Shown here: positions 54,045-64,000 of the stretch, in pieces
Layout of the letters: every line of letters begins with the position of its first letter
Numbering within the stretch: the stretch's first letter is position 1
Made by a program: the position numbers and the translations under genes
NCBI GenBank assembly: GCA_039707465.1
Contig: CM077652.1
Span: forward strand, 36,744,618 to 36,808,617
DNA: 64,000 nt
DNA from: Rhabdophis nuchalis
Lineage: Eukaryota; Chordata; Lepidosauria; Squamata; Natricidae
Direction: 5' to 3'
Notes under the pieces: model-generated
Databases searched by the model: none
The model's input: only the letters and a program-made list of their open reading frames with translations
Told to the model about the DNA's origin: nothing

Positions 54045-54241
54045 CAGTAGGCTGGACTTGTGCCACTCAGAGAAAGGCTCGGTGGGAAATTCAATGCCAC
54101 GTCCCTCCCGTGCCACGCCCCGCCCCCCCCCCATCATCGCTGCTGCTGCCTATCCGCAACTCAGGCCCACCCATGCTGTGAATGTGGGGAGAAACGTGCT
54201 CCCTCCTCCCCAACCCCGAGGGAGCTGAAGGCGCCACTCAC

Positions 54242-54609
<368 letters not shown>

Positions 54610-54894
54610 TCATCCACATCCTGTTGGGAACAGGGCCCCACAAGAGGTGGGTGAGCATCTGAAGCTTCATTTGCACATGCACGTGATTAGGTTGAGAGTG
54701 CAACCCCGTTGTCCTCCCCACCACCCACTGCACACCACCATGCGCCACTGCCAATTTCCAATTTTCCAATTTTATTCGATTTGTAGACCGCACCAATCTC
54801 CGTCGAGACGGACTCTGCCAGTCCATGTAGCCCAAAGGTTGGGGGCCGTTGCATTATAGGACTAGGTCCATAGCCTCTTAGTGCCACAGCCATA

Positions 54895-55390
54895 TGTGTT
54901 GCAGCCCTCCAACGGCTTTCAGAGCTGGCAGCAGATTTGGACAGTGAGGAGGTTGGGGAGGAAGATGGGCCGGTCTTGCAGTCTGGGGAAGGTCCTGATG
55001 AGGGCTCTGTGTCGGAGGCAAAGAGGGGGAAGAGCCGTCTGACAGTTACCAGCTGTCTTCAGAGTCAGACATCAGTGAGGCAGAAGAACAGCTGGAGCCT
55101 GTTCCCAGTGTGCGCATGCTCAGAGTTGCCAGACAAAGGGAACGTCTAAAGAACAGGGGTCGACTTGGGACTAAGGCCACAGGTGGGTGTTGAATGGCCC
55201 CTCCCAGAGGGAATAAAAGAGGAGCAAAAGGGGAGTGGAGTTTGCAGGAGACCATTCGTTCGCTTCATTGGTTCGTGACTCTCAAAGACTCCTTGCTGGC
55301 TTTTGCAGAAATCAGCCTGGCAGTTCTCCAAGCCAGATAAGGTCTGTGGCTGTAAATCCTCCCTTGAAAGACTTTGCCGGATGTGAATGA
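54895..55390 (+). mobile_element. Unclassified LTR-like sequence
   Basis: TGTTGCAGCCCTCC start, a GAGG/GAAGA-rich stretch, GGAATAAAAGAGGAGC (TATA-like) near 55210 and CTTGAAAGACTTTGCC near the end. The layout recalls the region at 43284-43960. No TSD or 3' boundary could be fixed. Confidence 0.3.
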
Positions 55391-55951
55391 GCAGAATTCA
55401 CAGTCAAATACTAAAAGGGTTTTTTGTCAGGACAAGGAGTTTGCATCATGCTCTTGGGAAGCCTCGGTCAGAGCAATGTGACATCAGTGCTTTGACAGGA
55501 AATGTGGAGAGGAGGGGAGCCGTGCCCATCCTTGATGGCCAAATATCTCAAGGAGGCTGGCGGCACATTTCCTGACTAGCCCATTTGATTAAAAGGGCCA
55601 CGTTTTTCATGAGCTGCAGCTCCCAATTGACAAGGAAGGCAAAGGAAGGCTGGTTGCTTAGGAGTCTTGAGCTATGGGAACCAATCCTCCACAAAGGAGG
55701 GTTCCTGCAATGGCAAATCTTCTTTCCCCCGAGCATGTCCCTCCCCCAGCACCTGCTCCCTTATCTCACTGTTTGCAGTCCTTATGCTACATATTTGTAG
55801 AATATTTATTATCTGACTTTCACAGCAAATACCCACAGAAGGAAGTTTCCATGGAAATAGAATGACACATCCACAAATAAAAGAATTCCACAAGAACAAC
55901 GGGAGAGAACTATGTAAATTTAAACCAAACCTACACCTAACTTCCTCAAAG

Positions 55952-56084
55952 CAGCGTTTCCTCAACGATGGACACTTTAAGACGCCTGGACTTCAATTCC
56001 CAGAATTCCCCAGCCAGCATGGCTGATGGGAAATTCTGGGAGTTGAAATCAGCTCGTCTTAAAGTGGTCACGCTTGAGAAACTG
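55952..56084. mobile_element. Palindromic hAT MITE, diverged arms
   Basis: CAGCGTTTCCTCAACGATGG to CTTGAGAAACTG with CCAGAATTCCCCAGCCAGC in the centre. TSD not convincing (4 of 8). Confidence 0.7.
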
Positions 56085-56095
56085 CCTTAGTAGAA

Positions 56096-56225
56096 CAGGG
56101 CTCTCCAACCTTGGCAACTTTCAGCCTGGAGGACTTCAACTCTCAGAATTCCCCAGCCAGCTGGCTGGGGAATTCTGGGAGTTGAAGTCCTCCAGGCTGA
56201 AAGTTGCCACGGTTGGAGAGCCCTG
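56096..56225. mobile_element. Palindromic hAT MITE, near-perfect
   Basis: 130-bp foldback CAGGGCTCTCCAACCTTGGC / complement, centred on CCAGCCAGCTGGCTGG. TSD weak (5 of 8). Only 11 bp from the neighbouring copy. Confidence 0.8.
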
Positions 56226-56639
56226 CCTTAGAACCCCCCATCATTTAAAAGGATTAGGCCAGCATCCACTGCCCACGTAAGAGGAGGTCAAATGTTCCCA
56301 CTCAGGACAAAAGGTGTCCTTGAAAAAGGACGGGGTGTAATGAGGAAGTCAACCTATCCTCCCACTCTACACGGCTTCACTGAAACTTAACTGGGTCAAA
56401 ACAGAGCAGCCACAAGTACCAATCCTAAGAGCTTATGGTTTCTCTCTATGGTGCGTGAAGCTTTTTCTTGAACGTTTGAATTTCACACACCTGTGCACTG
56501 ATTTAAGTGTGAGGTTAAATGTGCAGGTAATATCCCAATATACAGTACTACTAGATATAGTCCTCGACTTACGACAGTTCATTTAGGGACCATTTGAAGT
56601 CACAATGGCACTGAAAAAAATAACTTGTAGTAGTAAGAA

Positions 56640-57195
56640 AAAAAAATCATGCCAGTAAGTTAGTATTAGTACCACTTTATAAAACCTTAGAAAGACCACA
56701 CCTGGAATATGGCATCCAGTTTTGGTCATCATATCACAAAAAAGAGGTTGAGACTTTGGAAAAACTGCACAAAGAAGAGCAACTGAGATGATTAAAGGCC
56801 TGAAGACTAAAACATATGAAGAACGGTTGCAGGAATTGGGTTCGGCCAGGTGACAGAAAAGTTGGAGTAGGGGTGACGTGATAGCAGTCTTCCGGTACTT
56901 GAGAAGATGGCACAAAGAAGAGGAGGTCAACCTCTTGTCCAAAGCACCAGAAGGCAGGAAAAGAAGCACTAGATGGAAACTAACCAAGGAGGGAAGCAAC
57001 CTGGAATTGAGGAGAAACTTCCTAACAGGGAGGACAATTAACCAGTGGAAGTTGTGGATGGTCCATCACTGGAGGTTTTTAAGAAGAGACTGGACAGCCA
57101 TTTGTCTGAAATGGTAGAGGGTCTCCTGATTGAGCAGGGGGCTGGACTAGAAGACCTCCAAGGTCTGTTACTGCTCTATTAGGATTCTGAAATGT
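56640..57195 (+). mobile_element. CR1 LINE 3' region
   Basis: GACCACACCTGGAATATGGC, GCAACTGAGATGATTAAAGG and GACCTCCAAGGTCTG are characteristic of the CR1 3' end; about 550 bp, plus orientation. Confidence 0.75.
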
Positions 57196-57800
57196 TCCTG
57201 GTAGATGATCACCTGGTCCTCCAATGATTTGGGGACCACTACCAATCTACCCTCTATTGTTTCTTGGAAAGTGCAGCCCTCTGAGTATAGGCAAACTTCC
57301 CAATTCCTGTACCCAGGAATCTCACAGTCATCTTGTCATGATCCAACTTCAGTTTTTTTACATCCTCATATTAGTTCAGAACGTGCACCAACAGCTTCTC
57401 TTGGGTTCAGAAAATATACAGAAATATAATTGTCATCTTTTCAGGCTAGGATCGCCACACGAACTCTCTCCGCAGACGTTAAACACCACTGCAGGCTGAA
57501 GAGCGTTCTGTGGCATTCACAGCATTCCTGCCCCCAATCCAAAACTCTTAAAGATTATCCAGCATGACACCATGGCTGTGGGGGGTTAAAAGCCCAAAGA
57601 ATCAAGCAGAAGTAATAGAGAAAGCATTCCACCGCTCTTGTGCAGAGGTTCATCTATCAGGGCAACCATGGCAGATTTGGTCCCCAAACCCTGCCTGAAT
57701 CCAGAGTCAGAATGACTGATGTCTTCCCAAAGTGTCTGGAGCTGCAAGGGTAGCCCAGTCTCAACCATCTCGCCTCCTCCCCAAAGTAATTGTGACTGGG
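57180..57800 (-). pseudogene. Old L2/CR1-group LINE reverse transcriptase remnant
   Basis: On minus, SDSGFRQGLGTKSAMVALID and MLSLLLLLDSLGF correspond to the RT motifs SGFRPGHSTETALVALVDD and ILVLLDLSAAF of intact copies. Further along, KLDHDKMTVRFLG may be the following segment. Many stops and frameshifts. Confidence 0.5.
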
Positions 57801-58091
57801 TCGTAATTAGCAAAATTCATGGATCCGTAGAGGGCTTCTCCAAGAATGAAATTATTATTGTCCCTCCTTTAGGGCTAGCAGAATTTGGAATGTAGACCTG
57901 GCCTTGGGAGGAGTAGAAAAAATTATTTGGTCCTGAGAAACTAGAATTCTCAAGGCTCTTCTTCAATATCCACGTGTTAAAAGCATCAATGCTCTGTCTT
58001 GCTTCAAAGCCCAACTTTATATTTCATAGTGACAGAAATCTATTGCCTGACCAATTCTGTTCTTTATAGACACAGATCATCACTTCTGAAT

Positions 58092-58375
58092 ATAACAGAA
58101 TAACAGTTGGAAGGCAGATTGGGGGTCTTTCAGTGCAACCCCCTCCTCAAGCAGGAGACCCTGTGCCATTCTGGACAAGCGCCTGTCCAACCTCTTCTTA
58201 AAAACCTCCAGTGATGGGAGCAGCCACAACTTCTGAGCCCAAGCCTTTCATTGATTAATTGTTCTCACGGACCTGAAAGTTCTCCTTCATTCTAGGTTGC
58301 ATCTCTCCTTGATAAGTTGTCGATCCTAAGACTAGCTGCTCTTCCTACTTTATTTGTTTAATCCTCTAGGTTCCT
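58092..58375 (-). mobile_element. CR1 LINE 3' region
   Basis: AACAGTTGGAAGGCAGATTGG to CTTCATTCTAGGTTGC: reversed CR1 3' end. Confidence 0.65.
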
Positions 58376-58721
58376 TTTCCCCCCACTTTGGGGCTCGTAG
58401 GTCCTTTGCATCTTCAGCTTTTCAGAGCAGTATCATCAACACAGCACAGGCTATTGATGGTTCTTTGTCCAGTTTTAAAACCATGCTTATCTTCTTCCAA
58501 ATCAGGTCCCTCAATATATACTCTGCTTAATATATGTTCTATTATGTTCCTTCCTGAGTTCTTTTGTCATTCTGGGTTTTGGCTTCTCCTCCTGGCAATT
58601 TTCCTCCTCTTTTCTGTCATCCAGTTTTCTTTCTTCTGTTTCTTGGTCTTTGGCAGTTTCACGGTTTTATCCTTAACAACCTCTTTGATTGCGTCCACAG
58701 TTCGTCTGGTTCTCTATAGTC

Positions 58722-59184
58722 CAGCGATGCCGAACCTTTTTAGGCTCCCGTGCCATAAGGGGGGGGAGCGCAGAGGGGTCGTGCACTGGCATGCCACAAC
58801 CATAATGCAATGCGTGCCCCCCCCCCGTGCGCATATAGGCATGACAGGCACTCGACCCCATTTTTATATGCTTTTTTCCGTCCTCCCCAGCCTCCAGAGG
58901 CTTTATAGGAGCCTGGGAGGGTGAAAACAGCCCCCTCCCTCCACCAGGGGCTCTCAGGAGGTTTCAGGAGCTTCCCTGAAGCCTCCGGAGGACTAAATAC
59001 AACAAGTGACTTCTGGTTTGCTCATAGGGCCTTTTTTAGTCCTCAGGAGCCTTCAGGGAAACCTCCTGAAGATCCCTGAAGCCTCCGGAGGACTAAACAC
59101 GATGCTACGAGCAAACTTTGCGTGCCCTGCCAAATGGCTCCGTGTGCCACTTGTGGCACGTGTGCCATAAGTTCGCCATCACTG
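58722..59184. mobile_element. hAT MITE, family CAGTGATGGCGAACCT
   Basis: 463 bp; ends CAGCGATGCCGAACCT and AAGTTCGCCATCACTG; exact TSD CTATAGTC (58714-58721, 59185-59192). Confidence 0.85.
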
Positions 59185-59423
59185 CTATAGTCCATTCCAG
59201 GTTAAGAACGTCCGGCTGAAGGAGAAGCCCGAGATACGAATGCACTGCCAGGGACTAAAAATGGCGGGCAGCTTTCTCTTTCCTTGAGCTGATGAAGCAC
59301 TGAAGCCACACAAGGCCTTCAAGGAACCAGGGAAGCTGAACTTTTTAAAAATGCAGCCTTTTGCCACAGTTTGTCAGCTTGAAGAAGGACAAAGCCATCC
59401 ATTTTTTTTCGTAATAGGCAGTC

Positions 59424-59810
59424 TGTCAACTTTGAAACGGATCAGGCCTGCTGCAGCCATCTTTCCGTTTCTCAGATTGCCACCAAGTTGGAAGGGGGGA
59501 GAGGTGGGAATGTCAGACCAAACAATAACAACAGACGGTCCTGTGGGAACCAAGGTCATCTCAACAGATGCTGGCCAGAGACTAGGAGGAGTTGCCAGAG
59601 AGATGCCAGAACACCCAATTGGACAATGTGACCTGTGACAATGAGGGAGGGAACGATCTATTCTTTAATTATACTGAAACCACGGGAAATAGTTAGAGCT
59701 GGTTTTCTTTCATGAGTGCCGAAATGATGTATTCAATAAAACAGTCAATTGAGAAAGCCGTTTGTCTTGGAGTGATGAATTGGTTGGGTTCATTAGTCGG
59801 AACCTTGGCA
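59424..59810. mobile_element. Solo LTR, TSD CAGTC
   Basis: 387 bp, TGTCAACTTTG to GGAACCTTGGCA, between exact CAGTC repeats (59419-59423 and 59811-59815). AATAAA near 59735. ATCAGGCCTGCTGCAGCC and the GGAAC...CA end resemble family A, so it is probably a related LTR. Confidence 0.7.
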
Positions 59811-60321
59811 CAGTCCCTAAGTAAGGAGTAGTCACGGCTTAAATAGAAATCTGGGTTAAAGACAGAGTTAGGGAACGGGGGATGGCCTGTATCTACGAGG
59901 TTCAGGACTTGAAAGCCATTCCCGTGGATCTAAAAACGGAGGGTTCGAGAGCCTCTCATGGGGAGGGGGGAGGGGGGGTCTTTGTTCTTTGGTTGATTTG
60001 GAACCTGCACAGGAGCACCTCTTCCCAAGTGAAACCTCCCCCCCCCCATCTCTTTGCCATTACAACTGAGCTTTTTGATACCATTTCTGGGTGCTCCGCC
60101 TGGCGACCTCCGTGCCTGAAGGCAGCATTTGGGTTGTTAGCAATGAAGAAACTTGGCTTGGCAGAAACTGTTGGGTCCTTTCTGTGCTTCCTGCCTGCTT
60201 CTTGGGCCACACAGTCCGGCTGCGTTCTCTCCTCTTTCCACCACTGGCATTTCGGTCTGCAGCCCAAAGCAGCACATCTAGTCTAGCCAACTGGGTTTGT
60301 CTGGTCCAGGGAAGAGGAGGA

Positions 60322-60457
60322 CCAGGGGTGACGTGATAGCAGCGTTCCAATATTTGAGGGGCCACTTGTCCTCAATGGTATAGGATCTCCTGCTTGAGCA
60401 GGGGGTTGGACTACATGACCTCCAAGGTCCCTTCTAACTCCGGTATTCTGTTATCTC
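60322..60457 (+). mobile_element. CR1 LINE 3' end
   Basis: GGGGTGACGTGATAGCAGC then GACCTCCAAGGTCCCTTCTAA, with an internal deletion. Confidence 0.65.
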
Positions 60458-60466
60458 ACTTGCATC

Positions 60467-60720
60467 TTATTTCAGCTTCAACTTGACCATCAAAATCATC
60501 AACCTCTTCTGCCTCAGTGGTTGGAGCGTATACTTGGATGACTGCCATGTTGATGGGTTGCCAAGGAAGTCTCACTGATGTCCTTCGACCCCCAATTTGC
60601 TCTCTCCTTCCTATGAAAGCAGCCCTATCCCTCCTTTCCCTGAGTGGCAACCAGAAGGCTCTTCTGACTGCAGGTGTCGAATTTTCCTCCGTTTCAATTC
60701 ACTGATGCCTGTCAGTGTGT
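60467..60720 (-). pseudogene. RTE/BovB-like LINE endonuclease fragment
   Basis: Minus-strand TSVRLPWQPINMAVIQVYAP followed by TTEAEEVDDFDGQVE matches the endonuclease signature of RTE-clade LINEs (SVRLQGKPFNITVIQVYAPT in BovB style). About 85 codons are recognisable; there is no RT nearby. BovB-type elements are frequent in squamates. Confidence 0.6.
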
Positions 60721-62335
60721 GGCTCTTGGATTTCCTCTTTCACGGCGTTGAGCTTCGCCCTGTTCTCTGCTCCCAGGTAGCCCTGCCTTTTTCTGCCGTG
60801 CAACCTCTGCACCTGGAGCTCCCGAAGGCTTTGATCTGGCCACATCATAAATACCATAAACACCGATAGGGCTGCAAAAGATTCCCTGCTCCTCCTCCTC
60901 CGTGGCTGTCATTTAACACGAGGAGCCCATCGTCTGGCACTCCAGTGTCAATCATTTTATGAGGCCAGATTGGATGGCTTGGGGGGTTGCGGCCTGCTAC
61001 TTAATGCAAACCATTACATAGTTTATTCGTCTTAATTACAGATTTCTATTCTGAAAAGATTCATGTATTCAAACACGAATGCAAATCACATGGTAATTGA
61101 AGTGAAATATACACAGACTCGATCACGTTTATTGCCAGGAGAGGAAGCTCCAGAAGCCTTACTAACGTCTCCAGTGCTCTGAAAGGGGGCCCAGGGATTC
61201 ACAGGCAGCCTGGAGCAAGCTGGTCCTTCCCCCAGATGGCAATTCTCCAGGCTGGGGGGGGAGGGGGGGGAGAGCAGCCTCCCGAGAAGGCCAAGGCAAG
61301 TCACTTTAAGCCTTCCTCATCACCCTTCTTATCTGCTTTGCAGCTTTCCTAAACCATTTTGCATTAATTGTCTCATAAAACACTCTAAAGAGCAGAATTA
61401 TGTCAAGAAGGCCATCAAATGATGTATGCAAAGCAGCTAAATCCGGGCAAGGATTTCAAAATAACACCCCCCCCCTTGAGTCGAGCAGCCCCCTCTCCCC
61501 TGCCCCCTTTCCCTTTCCCTGGTCATAATCCAACTCTGGAGCTCTTGGGTGCTTTTCTCCAGAAAGGAGGGAGATCAGAGGGAAGATAGGTGGGCAAAGG
61601 CAGGAGACCCTAACCCTCTGGTTCTTCCTCAGTTGCTGGCCTCACACAACACTCCGAGCCAGCTGAGTTGGCTGCATTCAGGCTACGGCTTTCATCGGGA
61701 GAGTTTTCTTTAGCTTTCTGAGTAGCCCAGCTGGCTTCTCTTTGGGGTTCCCTCTGACACACGTGGCCAGGAAGAAGAGTGGGGAGGCCAAGCACGTAGG
61801 CTGGTCTTCTGCAGGGCTCCTGGGTCTTGTGGTCCAGGTGAGGCAAGAGCTCTGCATTGGCCCAGCAGGAAGGTGCAGGTAGGGGAAGGCAACCTGACTT
61901 TGGGGACGTGGAAGGAAGAAAGAAGCCATGAAGATGGAAGCCCCTCCGTCTCATGAAACTGGAAAGCTTGAGGAAGAAACTCAAAATCACCCCATCTGGA
62001 TTTCCTTTGGTCTTAGATGAGGCAGAAGGAACCTCTAGGCGGCTTTCAAGATTCTGACATAATGGCCTGACCATAAAGCGGCATTCCTTGGATTCCGGCG
62101 GTGCCTGTTCTTGAGTGGCCTACCTGGCAGGGCTGGCAATGCCTTAAAAGCCCTGCACATGCACAGAAGCCACACAAGAACCTGGGTGAAAAGCAGCCCA
62201 GATCAGAGGCTTTGAGCCTTCCAGCCTTCCAGCCTTCCTTTTGGCTCTCTGGAGAAATTGCCCCCTTAAGGCAGCACCTCAAACGCAGGAAAGCTTCTGC
62301 CTGGGAAGCATGCAAGCCAATCCTTTCATCTCAAA

Positions 62336-62399
62336 GGCTCCTCCTCTTCCTCCTCCTCTTCTTCTTCTTCCTCCTCCTCCTCTTCCTCCTCCTCCTCAG
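62336..62399. repeat. (CTC/CTT)n microsatellite
   Basis: Mixed trinucleotide run, intronic. Confidence 0.95.
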
Positions 62400-62877
62400 C
62401 AGAGCAAGTGCCTGCAGGCTGGGCTCTCACCTTTCCCTCTTTAATTCCCAATGGGGTGATATGAAAGTGGGGGGGGGGGAATTCTTTTGGAGAAAATAAG
62501 AAAAAAGTTTCTCCCTCCCATGAATCCCCAGGCCTTCCCCAAAGGCCAGCATTATTTGCATGAGGGAAACAAAAGAATTGCAAACAGTTCCTAGAAATTC
62601 TGGGGGTTATTTAAGTGCCCGTTTCTTGCCCTCTTCCCCCTGGCGTCACCATGTTGCAGCATCTGGTCCATCCAAACCATCAAAAAAGAGGACGTTAGAA
62701 TATTTTGGGCGACACCCAGAAAAATACGGCGTCCTTCACTTAATCCTCCAGGGTTTGACTGAAGGCCGAGGAGGTCCAGGCAGAAGAACATCAGGGCTTC
62801 AAAATCTAAGGGTGCGGCTGTTGATAAAAAGAGGATTGCCAACATGATTACCAATGTCTGATGGTGGATATGGCACA

Positions 62878-63260
62878 AGAAGGACAAGGAGGAGGAGGAG
62901 GAGAAGGAACAAGAAGAAGCAGAAGGAACAAGAAGAAGAAGGAAGAAGAAGGAAGGAGGAGGAGGAGGAGGAGGAGGAGGAGGAGGAGGAGGAGGAGGAG
63001 GAGGAGGAGGAGGAACAAGAAGAAGCAGAAGGAACAAGAAGAAGAAGGAAGAAGAAGCAAGAAGGAGGAGGAGGAGAAGGAGAAGGAGGAGGAGGAGGAG
63101 GAGGAGGAGGAGGAGGAGGAGGAACAAGAAGAAGCAGAAGGAACAAGAAGAAGAAGGAAGAAGAAGGAAGAAGGAGGAGGAGAAAAGGAAGGAAGGAAGG
63201 AAGGAAGGAAGGAAGGAAGGAAGGAAGGAAGGAAGGAAGGAAGGAAGGAAGGAAGGAAGG
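62878..63260. repeat. Compound (GGA)n / (GAA)n / (GGAA)n array with higher-order structure
   Basis: A unit containing GAACAAGAAGAAGCAGAAGG and its repeat occurs near 62906, 63014 and 63122, separated by (GGA)n; then (GGAA)n of about 75 bp. Long reading frames across it on both strands are low complexity, not genes. Confidence 0.95.
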
Positions 63261-64000
63261 GGGGGAGGAGGATGTGGTGGCCCAACCTGGGTACCTTTTC
63301 GGTGGCAGCTCCAGACCTCCTGGGATTGTAGCCCTGATGCAGGGGGGGGGGGGCATATGGAGTGGGGGGGGGGGGAAAGCTCTGAGGCAACTTCATTAAA
63401 CCTGAGATTTGCCAGAAAAGAACTTGGAGTCTAGGCAGCCACACAGTTCCACCTGAAAGAAGGAGGGATTTATTTTTCGTCGTCTCCAAGCGATGGATCC
63501 GTGGTCCTATCTTTATTTTGCTAAAATTGTGGGGTGCAATTTCAGGTCTTCCTCTTCCATGCATTTGAAAGAAAACAATTAATTAAAAGCAAAATGTAAG
63601 AAAATGAGCATTTTGGAGCTGCAGCCGTGTTGTCCAGCAAAGCACAGGGCCGGTTCTTCTGTTCCAAAAGAGCATTAATCACCCTGGCAGGGCTCCCGTA
63701 TTAATCTTGGCAGAACAAGGGAAAATAACACACATTAGGGATAGTAATTAAATATCTCCCTGGGAAGGAAGGACGCGCAAAATGGCTTAGCATCGCTCAG
63801 AGAAGGAGCAGAGCTATTTGCCTTGACTCAGATGTTCATACATAATCTTTCATAAAGATCACCAAACGGATTCTTCTTACAGCCCATTTCCCTTCCTTGG
63901 AGGACAAGCCCCAGCGACAATGGAGTTTTCATTAAGGTTCCAACCAATATTTATTCACTTAAGCATCTTTGGCCTGGCTAAAGAATTAATCCCAATTAAT

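Larger units (their letters stand above)
60910..64000. other. PRKCB intron with candidate conserved non-coding segments
   Basis: Segments 60955-61100, 61320-61460 and 63570-64000 are unique, AT-rich and carry homeodomain/POU-like words (TAATTA, ATGCAAAT, ATTAAT). The rest is repeats. The PRKCB exon encoding the activation segment (CGTPDYIAPE) is not here. Confidence 0.35.

Noticed and set aside
62591..63564. Long open frames (up to 238 codons) rich in Leu/Ser/Pro or Glu/Arg/Lys
   Set aside because: They are translations of GGA/GAA/GGAA microsatellite arrays on both strands; no domain, no conservation expected.

Overview
The window is vertebrate DNA, most likely from a squamate reptile. The only host gene I can support is the 3' end of a conventional protein kinase C gene, PRKCB, on the minus strand. 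The squamate call rests on the repeats: L2-type LINEs whose 3' ends carry the GCCCTGAGTC / (AAAT)n tail, CR1 3' ends, an L1, a Rex1-type LINE, an RTE/BovB-like endonuclease remnant, many short hAT elements and very dense microsatellites. I cannot say lizard or snake.

Host gene, read right to left: exon 54478-54558, exon 54242-54349, exon 36328-36468, then two alternative terminal exons, beta-II (17938-18096) and beta-I (6592-6744). All are in phase 0 with consensus splice sites. Together they encode the C-lobe of the kinase from just after the activation segment to the C-terminus, about human residues 512-671/673. Earlier exons lie beyond position 64000. The introns are 128 bp, 17.8 kb and 18.2 kb, and the two alternative ends are 11.2 kb apart. 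Positions 1 to about 5700 are probably 3' flank.

The rest is mostly mobile DNA. Main items: (1) a 2.05-kb L1 with an intact 310-codon ORF1, a 5'UTR, a 3'UTR and a perfect 19-bp target-site duplication (TSD), but no ORF2 (31390-33442); (2) L2-type LINEs with long open reading frames at 9262-11890 (+), 23966-25838 (+) and 48413-51870 (-), plus several 3'-end fragments; (3) five solo LTRs, each with an exact 5-bp TSD, at 12032-12405, 21590-22103, 30081-30470, 40764-41734 and 59424-59810; (4) at least five families of non-autonomous hAT elements, many with readable 8-bp TSDs, one family nearly perfectly palindromic; (5) tandem and inverted copies of a motif resembling the hammerhead ribozyme core (22505-22920, 52480-52560); (6) nested insertions that give relative ages.

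The strongest leads in the hunt are the ORF1-only (half-L1-like) element, the hammerhead-like repeat, the solo-LTR families and the long purine tracts beside the alternative beta-II exon. Reading frames outside PRKCB and the LINEs are shadows or low-complexity sequence. I saw no tRNA, rRNA or CRISPR array.
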